NCBI GenBank assembly: GCA_000435535.1
Contig: FR884487.1
Location: 1-6,495 of the forward strand
Length of the DNA: 6,495 nucleotides
From: Clostridium sp. CAG:575
GTDB taxonomy: Bacteria > Bacillota > Clostridia > TANB77 > CAG-508
Reading direction: 5' to 3'
Position 1 is the stretch's first letter, and every line of letters starts with the position of its first letter. The notes below the pieces were generated by a model. The model made no database searches. It was not told the DNA's origin and worked only from the letters and a program-made list of their open reading frames with translations. A program made the position numbers and the translations under genes. Positions 1-4,684 of this stretch are shown piece by piece.

Positions 1-2
1 AG

Positions 3-170
3 ACTATAGAAAATATACAAGAACAAAAAAAGGAACTACCATATTTATTAAAATATTATAAAGAAAATTATGGCTTAGTAGAAACAAAAAATGATATAAC
101 AAAGAGATATAATGAAGAAAATAATTTGAATAAAGAACAAAATGAAATACTAAGAAAAGAGGTTTTTTAA
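3..170 (+). CDS. C-terminal end of an unidentified protein (5' end outside the window)
   Basis: An open frame enters from the left edge and ends at TAA (168-170), giving 55 residues and a stop. The peptide is highly charged and rich in Lys, Glu and Asn (it contains LPYLLKYYKENYG and ends EILRKEVF), and looks helical with no membrane segment. I do not recognise a family. The other two forward frames are closed by stops in the first 60 bases. The stop is directly abutted by the murD GTG, and the murD ribosome binding site lies inside the last codons, so the two genes are probably co-transcribed and translationally coupled. That it is a real gene end rests on the open frame and this tight junction. 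Confidence 0.6.
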   Translation, partial: TIENIQEQKKELPYLLKYYKENYGLVETKNDITKRYNEENNLNKEQNEILRKEVF

Positions 171-1520
171 GTGGTAGATGATTTAATAGAATATTTTAAA
201 AATAAAAAAATATTAATATTAGGATTTGGAAAAGAAGGAAAATCAACTTATAAATTGATAAGAAGATATTTAAAAGACCAAATGCTATATATAGCTGATG
301 AGAATGAAAATTCAATAAAAAATACAGAAATAGCAAAAGATAAAAATATTAAATTAATATTAGGAAAAAAATATTTAGAAAATTTAAATGAATATGATAT
401 TATTATGAAATCACCAGGAATATCATTTGTTGGAATTGATATAAGTTCATATAAAAATAAAATAAAATCTCAACTAGAATTATTATTGGAATTTTCAAAT
501 GTATATACAATAGGTATTACAGGAACAAAGGGAAAAAGTACAACAAGTTCACTTATTTATACTGTTTTAAAAGAACAAGGGATTAACACACTGTTATTAG
601 GAAATATAGGTAACCCAGTATTTGACTATATAGATGAAATAAATAGTAATTCAACATTAGTATTAGAAATGTCATCTCATCAATTAGAATATATGAAATG
701 TTCACCTAATATTGCTATATTACTAAATATTTATCCAGAACATTTAGACCATTATGAATCTTTTGAAAAATATTGTGAAGCAAAATGTGATATATTTAAA
801 TATCAAAATAAAAATAACAGCTTATTATATAATTTTGATAATGAAAATATAAATAAATATGTTACAAATTTGCAAAGTATAAAATATAAGGTTAGTTTTA
901 ATAATAAACCTTCTAGTGATATATATATAAAAAATGATTATATATTTTTTAAAGATAAAGAGATTTATAATATAAATGAAGAAAGAAATCTTTTAGGTGA
1001 TTATAATTTAAATAATATAATGTTTGTATTAGGTGTTTCTGAAATTCTAAAATTAAATTTGAATAAAACAATTGAAAGTATCAAGAATTTTAAGCCATTA
1101 GCACATAGATTAGAGTATATTGGAAAAGTAGATAATGTTTTATATTATGATAATAGTATTGGAACTGTACCAATGGCAACAATAGAAGCTATAAAAGCTC
1201 TAAAAAAAGTTGACACTTTAATAATCGGAGGAATGGATAGAGGAATAGACTATACAGATTTTATAAAATATTTGAATAATAGTGATATAAATAATATTAT
1301 TTGTATGCCAAAAACAGGGCATGACATTGCAAAAAAATTAAACAAAGAAAAAGCATATATTGTAGAAAATTTAGAAGAAGCTGTAAATATAGCAAAGAAA
1401 GTAACAGAAAAAAATAAAATATGTTTATTATCACCTACAGCTGCAAGTTACGGATTTTTTAAAAATTTTGAAGAAAAAGGAGAGATATTTAAAAAGTTAG
1501 TAGGAGCAAATAGAATATAG
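171..1520 (+). CDS. murD: UDP-N-acetylmuramoyl-L-alanine--D-glutamate ligase (MurD)
   Basis: A cytoplasmic Mur ligase that adds glutamate to UDP-MurNAc-L-Ala using ATP, the second amino-acid step of peptidoglycan precursor synthesis. At 449 aa the length is normal. The N-terminal UDP-binding domain begins with a GFGKEGKS loop (residues 18-25). The ATPase P-loop is GITGTKGKSTT (115-125), followed by EMSSHQL (166-172), NIYPEHLDHY (186-195) and the probable carbamylated lysine in EAKCDIF (K205). The C-terminal domain has AHRLE (311-315), YDNSIGT (326-332), GGMDRG (353-358) and LLSPTAAS...FFKNFEEKG (419-437). By alignment from memory, T332, S426 and F433 match the glutamate-binding T321, S415 and F422 of E. 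coli MurD. The usual DSKAT lysine is Ile here. The start is GTG at 171, with GAGG (159-162) 8 nt upstream inside the preceding gene. No own promoter is visible. Confidence 0.93.
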   Translation: MVDDLIEYFKNKKILILGFGKEGKSTYKLIRRYLKDQMLYIADENENSIKNTEIAKDKNIKLILGKKYLENLNEYDIIMKSPGISFVGIDISSYKNKIKSQLELLLEFSNVYTIGITGTKGKSTTSSLIYTVLKEQGINTLLLGNIGNPVFDYIDEINSNSTLVLEMSSHQLEYMKCSPNIAILLNIYPEHLDHYESFEKYCEAKCDIFKYQNKNNSLLYNFDNENINKYVTNLQSIKYKVSFNNKPSSDIYIKNDYIFFKDKEIYNINEERNLLGDYNLNNIMFVLGVSEILKLNLNKTIESIKNFKPLAHRLEYIGKVDNVLYYDNSIGTVPMATIEAIKALKKVDTLIIGGMDRGIDYTDFIKYLNNSDINNIICMPKTGHDIAKKLNKEKAYIVENLEEAVNIAKKVTEKNKICLLSPTAASYGFFKNFEEKGEIFKKLVGANRI

Positions 1521-1545
1521 ACACTTTATTAAGCAGACAGAAAGA

Positions 1546-1559
1546 CGAAAAAAAGTTCG
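1546..1559. promoter_or_regulatory. LexA (SOS) box-like operator upstream of recN
   Basis: The 14-nt sequence CGAAAAAAAGTTCG matches the Bacillus/Clostridium-type palindrome CGAAC-N4-GTTCG at 9 of 10 fixed positions. Its right edge is 9 nt upstream of the recN -35 element, a position where a bound repressor could block RNA polymerase. recN is a classical SOS gene in E. coli, so LexA control fits. The sequence match is seen; binding is inferred. Confidence 0.6.
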
Positions 1560-1568
1560 TAAAAAGTA

Positions 1569-1597
1569 TTGACAAATTAAAAAACAAAATATATAAT
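1569..1597 (+). promoter_or_regulatory. Consensus SigA promoter of recN
   Basis: TTGACA (1569-1574), a 17-nt spacer and TATAAT (1592-1597) are a perfect match to the housekeeping promoter. Transcription would begin near 1604, giving a 5' leader of about 38 nt before the recN ATG. Such a strong core promoter fits a gene that is normally held down by a repressor. Confidence 0.85.
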
Positions 1598-1641
1598 AAG
1601 ACCGAACAAAAATTTTATATAAATTTTTAGGAGGTCTTTTT
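1598..1641 (+). terminator. Hairpin with U-run overlapping the recN ribosome binding site
   Basis: AAGACC (1598-1603) can pair with GGTCTT (1633-1638), and AAAAATTT (1608-1615) with AAATTTTT (1621-1628). A 4x4 internal loop separates the two stems, the apical loop has 5 nt, and the 3' arm runs into a T run (1637-1641). The shape resembles a weak intrinsic terminator for read-through from murD. The 3' arm also covers the end of the AGGAGGT ribosome binding site (1629-1635). Transcripts starting near 1604 lack the outer 5' arm. Function is inferred. Confidence 0.35.
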
Positions 1642-3273
1642 ATGATATCAACATTACATATTAAAAATATAGGAATAATAGATGATTTATGTATAGATTT
1701 AAACAATGGATTAAATGTTTTAACAGGTGAAACAGGAGCTGGAAAAACATTAATTATAGATTCTTTAGGAATAATATCAGGGGGAAGATTTTCTAAAGAC
1801 ATGATAAGAAAAGGAGAAACAAATTCATTTGTTGAAATATGCATGTATGAGCCGGAAAACGAAAATTCGATAGATGGAAATATTATAGTTTCAAGAGAAA
1901 TTAACAATACAGGTAAAAACATGTGTAAAATAAATGGAAGAATGGTAACTGTAAATGAACTAAAAAATTTTATGAGTAAATTTATAGAAATCCATGGCCA
2001 AAATGACAATCAAAGTTTATTAGATAATAGATTTCATCTAAAATATTTAGATGGATTTATAGGAAAAAAAATATTAGAAATAAAGCAAGAATATAAAGTA
2101 AAATATCAAAAATATTTAGAGGTAAAGCAAGAATTAAAAAATAATTATGGAGATGACAAAGAAAGAGAAAGAAAACTTGATTTATTAAGATATCAAGCAA
2201 ATGAAATTCAAGAAGCTAATTTAAAAGAGGGAGAAGAGGAGAAGTTAGAAGAAAAAAGAAAATTAATAATAAATTCTGAAAAGATATCAACAAATTTACA
2301 AGAAGCGGATATATCAATTGGGGAAAATAGTATAGACAATTTAAATGTAGCAATAAGAGCATTAGAGAAAATAGAAAACATAGATGAAAAATACGAAAAA
2401 ATTACAAGTAACTTAAAGAACATTTACTATGAATTACAAGAGATTTCAAGAGATATTTCAGACTATAAAGAGGATGTATATTTTGACGAAAATGAAAGAA
2501 ATGAAATTGAAGAAAGACTAGATTCAATATATAGTTTAAAAAGAAAATATGGAAATAATATACAAGAAATTTTAAATTATAAAAATGAAATTCAAGATGA
2601 AATTTCACATATTGAAAACTTAGATGAATATACAAATAAACTAAAAAATGAACTAAAACAAATAAAAGAAGAAATGACTATATTAGCAAAAGAAATGAAT
2701 CAATTAAGAAAAGAATATGCAAAAGTTCTAAGCATAAATATCAATAAAGTTTTAGAAGATTTAGAAATGAAAAATGCAATTATAAATATTCATGTAGATT
2801 ATTGTGAAGATGAATTCTTCGAAAATGGCAAAGATGAAGTAGAATTTTATATTACTACAAACTTAGGAGAAGATGAAAAACAACTATCAAAAATAGCTTC
2901 AGGTGGAGAAATGTCAAGAATAATGTTAGCAATAAAAAAAGTATTAGCAGATACTGATAAGATGCCAGTATTAATTTTTGATGAAATAGATACAGGAATA
3001 AGTGGAAAAGCAGCAGGAGCTGTTGCAGAAAAATTAAATGGAATTTCTAAAAATCATCAGGTATTATGTATTTCTCACCTACCAAGCATTGCGGCTATTG
3101 CAGACTATAATTATTTTATAAGCAAAAAGGTCGTAGAGAACAGAACTAACACTAATATCAAATTACTTAATGAAAAAGAGACATTAGAAGAAATTGCAAG
3201 AATTTCATCTGGTGAAGTTAATGAGGCTACAATCAATTATGCTATGCAATTAAGAAATAAGAAGGTGAGTTAG
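1642..3273 (+). CDS. recN: DNA repair protein RecN (SMC-like ATPase)
   Basis: RecN is a cytoplasmic SMC-like ATPase that acts early in recombinational repair of double-strand breaks by binding and tethering DNA ends. At 543 aa it is near the usual 550-570. The N-terminal half of the ATPase head has Walker A GETGAGKT (residues 29-36) and the RecN-typical EIHGQNDNQSLLD stretch (about 116-128). A long Lys/Glu-rich coiled coil fills roughly residues 135-385. The C-terminal half-head has the ABC signature SGGEMSR (420-426), Walker B PVLIFDEIDTG (442-452, catalytic E448) and the switch histidine in CISHL (H479). ATG at 1642 is preceded by a perfect AGGAGGT with a 6-nt spacer. It has its own consensus promoter and a LexA-like box, so SOS induction is likely. 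A toxin-like pseudogene follows after 23 nt and has no promoter of its own. Confidence 0.96.
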   Translation: MISTLHIKNIGIIDDLCIDLNNGLNVLTGETGAGKTLIIDSLGIISGGRFSKDMIRKGETNSFVEICMYEPENENSIDGNIIVSREINNTGKNMCKINGRMVTVNELKNFMSKFIEIHGQNDNQSLLDNRFHLKYLDGFIGKKILEIKQEYKVKYQKYLEVKQELKNNYGDDKERERKLDLLRYQANEIQEANLKEGEEEKLEEKRKLIINSEKISTNLQEADISIGENSIDNLNVAIRALEKIENIDEKYEKITSNLKNIYYELQEISRDISDYKEDVYFDENERNEIEERLDSIYSLKRKYGNNIQEILNYKNEIQDEISHIENLDEYTNKLKNELKQIKEEMTILAKEMNQLRKEYAKVLSININKVLEDLEMKNAIINIHVDYCEDEFFENGKDEVEFYITTNLGEDEKQLSKIASGGEMSRIMLAIKKVLADTDKMPVLIFDEIDTGISGKAAGAVAEKLNGISKNHQVLCISHLPSIAAIADYNYFISKKVVENRTNTNIKLLNEKETLEEIARISSGEVNEATINYAMQLRNKKVS

Positions 3274-3296
3274 ATTAAATGCAGTAATAAAAGGAG

Positions 3297-3851
3297 ATGA
3301 ATACGAATTTGAATAAAGAAATTCATGAAAATATTTTGGAAACAGAAAAATTATTACAGAGTACAAATGAATTAGATGTAATAGAATATTCTATATGGAC
3401 AAAAGAAAAAGCAAAATTAAAGTATAATGGGAATATTCCAAATTTTCCTATATATAATAATTTCATTTATTGGTGTAATTTGGGAATAAATATTGGAAGG
3501 GAACAAAATAAGCTAAGACCAGTAATAATTGTTAGAACATAATTAAAGTCTACCATAGCAATAGTAATTCCTTTAACAAGTAAAAGACTAAATGATAAAT
3601 TTTGGTATCATATTGATCTTGAAGAACTAGATTCTACAGCATTAGTAGAACAATTAAGAGTTATTAGTAAAATAAGAATCATAAGTCCATTTAGAAAAAA
3701 AGGTAAAATGATTGTAATTGAAAAATTAGATTGGAGTAACATTAATAAGCAATTACAAGTATTATATAGGCTAAAACCATTAAAAAATATTATAAACTTT
3801 AAGTTTCGGCTTTTTGCAGAAATAAATTATTTTAAAATAGAAAATTGGTAA
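3297..3851 (+). pseudogene. PemK/MazF-family toxin-like gene interrupted by one in-frame stop
   Basis: The first part (81 codons from ATG 3297) ends at TAA 3540-3542 in the middle of the family's first conserved block. It contains WCNLGINIGREQNKLRPVI, which I recognise from PemK/MazF-like proteins of Clostridia. The same frame continues without any shift to TAA 3849-3851 and encodes the rest of the fold: STIAIVIPLTSK, FWYHIDL, STALVEQLRVISKIRI, then a DW..IN.QL...Y.LKPL tail. The whole frame would be about 183 residues. Relatives as I remember them read RTELKST where this gene has RT-stop-LKST, so a GAA-to-TAA change is the simplest cause. MazF-like proteins are usually mRNA endoribonucleases. 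ATG 3297 lies only just behind AAGGAG (3291-3296); TTG 3309 would have better spacing. No antitoxin gene is adjacent. The product is probably inactive unless the stop is read through. Confidence 0.8.
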
Positions 3852-3897
3852 AATATGTATATATTTATTCATATCCTACCAATTCTTTTATTTTAAA
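3831..3897. repeat. Large AT-rich imperfect inverted repeat
   Basis: The arms are 3831-3850 (TTTAAAATAGAAAATTGGTA) and 3877-3897, which reads as nearly the same 20-21 nt on the opposite strand with one gap and one mismatch. Inside, ATATG (3853-3857) pairs with CATAT (3870-3874) across a 2x2 internal loop, leaving a 12-nt loop. It overlaps the last codons of the toxin-like frame. It could be a weak bidirectional terminator for the recN transcript or the relic of a mobile element end; the sequence does not decide between these. Confidence 0.55.
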
Positions 3898-3954
3898 CAT
3901 CACTTAATAACCCTATACAAAATAGAACTTTTGAATATTATGTAAATAGAATTT
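3852..3954. other. Intergenic stretch between the two pseudogenes
   Basis: No gene is seen. Besides the inner part and right arm of the inverted repeat it holds a near-direct repeat (AAATAGAACTTTT at 3920-3932 and AAATAGAATTTTT at 3944-3956) with a 24-nt period. The second copy sits in a small hairpin, TGTAAA (3941-3946) with TTTACA (3954-3959). This may be the decayed end of the insertion element whose transposase ends at 3955. Confidence 0.3.
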
Positions 3955-4302
3955 TTACAATAAGCACAGCTGTCCATTATACTCTTTGATTTTTCTTATA
4001 TCTTCCCATTTTCCTATTCCACGTCTTGTCTTTGACAATATGTTATATATTCCTCTTGCAAGTTGATAAAACCATAGATATACATTCGTTTTTAAAGATT
4101 TTGATTCCTTTATTATTTTATTTACAAATTTTCTTTTTCCAATTTTTTCACTAGTATAAGCCTTTTTTGTTTTTTCATCTAAGGCTCATGCAATACTTGA
4201 TAATAAGATATCTTTTGATTTTGAAATTCCATAAATCATATTCATTACAAATTTTGATGCTGGTTTGCTTGTACCTTCAGAAATTTTCAAAAAAACTGAA
4301 AT
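3955..4302 (-). pseudogene. Degenerate transposase remnant (N- and C-terminal pieces joined)
   Basis: On the minus strand a frame open except for one stop runs from 4302 to TAA at 3957-3955, about 115 codons. Its first part contains LKISEGTSKPASKFVMN, MIYGISKSKDILLSSIA and ALDEK, which resembles the N-terminus of DDE (IS4-like) transposases of Clostridia. The later part contains KIIKESKSLK and VYLWFYQLARGIYNILS, which resembles the C-terminus of the same proteins. The catalytic middle, normally a few hundred residues, is absent, with the join somewhere around 4150-4180. An in-frame TGA (4188-4186) sits where relatives have Arg, consistent with CGA to TGA. There is no start codon at the head, where a stop lies at 4305-4303. 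The family assignment is from memory. No clear terminal repeats or target duplication were found. Confidence 0.6.
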
Positions 4303-4318
4303 TTAAATTAAATAATTA

Positions 4319-4347
4319 TTGACATTTTACATAAAAAATATTAAAAT
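4319..4347 (+). promoter_or_regulatory. SigA-type promoter of the thrS leader
   Basis: TTGACA (4319-4324), a 17-nt spacer and TAAAAT (4342-4347) form a strong housekeeping promoter. Transcription would start near 4354, just before the first T-box leader helix. The promoter begins only about 15 nt beyond the head of the transposase remnant, so any insertion there stopped short of disrupting it. Confidence 0.8.
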
Positions 4348-4353
4348 AAAAAT

Positions 4354-4590
4354 GTAATAAGAAAAAAGCAAATAAGAGAACAAGTAAAATAAAGGTTGCT
4401 TCAAGAGAGAATTAGTCAAAGGCTGTAAACTAATTCAAGTAAACATATTTGAAAAACTAACTCTTTAAGTTTTTGGTGAACAAGCCAAACGTCTAAGATA
4501 CGTTACAATCTTATAAACTAAGTAAAATTTAGGATGGAACCGTGTAATAAAGCACTCCTATAGATTAAAAAATCTATAGGAGTTTTTTGC
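4354..4590 (+). ncRNA. T-box riboswitch (tRNA-Thr sensing) in the thrS leader
   Basis: The leader RNA binds uncharged tRNA-Thr and then allows thrS transcription. Stem I closes with AAGAG (4374-4378) and CUCUU (4461-4465). An AGUA loop-E element (4383-4386) faces the specifier side. The apical part has AGAGAG (4404-4409) and an 8-bp stem (4409-4416 with 4429-4436) whose loop carries GGCUG (4421-4425). The specifier candidate is ACU (Thr) at 4456-4458, followed by A. A small hairpin, AACGT/ACGTT (4488-4492, 4500-4504), lies in the linker; stems II and III were not fully assigned. The T-box core AGGATGGAACCGTG (4531-4544) forms the antiterminator: TAGGA (4530-4534) with TCCTA (4556-4560), GUG (4542-4544) with CAC (4553-4555), and a 7-nt UGGAACC bulge (4535-4541) that pairs with the tRNA 3' end. 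Confidence 0.93.
4554..4588 (+). terminator. T-box intrinsic terminator
   Basis: ACTCCTATAGATT (4554-4566) pairs perfectly with AATCTATAGGAGT (4571-4583), giving a 13-bp stem with an AAAA loop, followed by six Ts (4583-4588). Its 5' arm shares TCCTA (4556-4560) with the antiterminator, so the two folds exclude each other. This is the transcription-attenuation type of T-box. Confidence 0.95.
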
Positions 4591-4620
4591 ATATAAATAA
4601 ATATATGTAAAAATAAGCTC

Positions 4621-4667
4621 TGTCCCTGTGGGACAAAAATGACCCACAAGAACCGTCCCTCTGGGAC
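4621..4667. repeat. Pair of REP-like GTCCC/GGGAC hairpins in the thrS 5' UTR
   Basis: Two short palindromes, TGTCCC-TGT-GGGACA (4621-4635) and GTCCC-TCT-GGGAC (4655-4667), are separated by 19 nt. The spacer contains CCCACA (4643-4648), which can instead pair with TGTGGG (4627-4632), so the first hairpin has an alternative partner. The stretch is distinctly more GC-rich than everything around it. I recall similar GGGACGGTTCT-type units dispersed in clostridial genomes, which suggests a mobile palindromic unit; this cannot be confirmed from one copy. The second hairpin ends 3 nt before the thrS AAGGAG. Confidence 0.6.
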
Positions 4668-4684
4668 AAAAAGGAGAGGATATT

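Noticed and set aside
1497..2009. 170-codon minus-strand open frame
   Set aside because: It lies opposite the end of murD and the start of recN, both of which have clear family motifs. Its hydrophobic composition is what the complement of AT-rich, Lys/Glu-rich coding sequence gives. No start signal of its own was seen.
2208..2635. Two short minus-strand open frames
   Set aside because: They lie opposite the recN coiled coil; their Phe/Ser/Leu-rich composition is the mirror of Glu/Lys-rich codons.
3274..3296. Possible antitoxin gene between recN and the toxin-like frame
   Set aside because: The gap is only 23 nt, so no antitoxin can be encoded there, and none is seen directly downstream either.
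3540..3542. TAA as a sense codon (alternative genetic code or programmed recoding)
   Set aside because: The partial gene at 3-170 and the toxin-like frame both end at TAA, the large intact genes contain no in-frame TAA or TGA, and no readthrough signal was recognised. A nonsense mutation is simpler.
3870..3901. Minus-strand mini-frame encoding MFKIKELVGYE
   Set aside because: At eleven codons inside one arm of the inverted repeat it is too short to support, and no ribosome binding site was recognised.
4621..4667. Start of a CRISPR array
   Set aside because: There are only two short palindromes with a single 19-nt gap, no 25-36-nt direct repeat and no spacer series.
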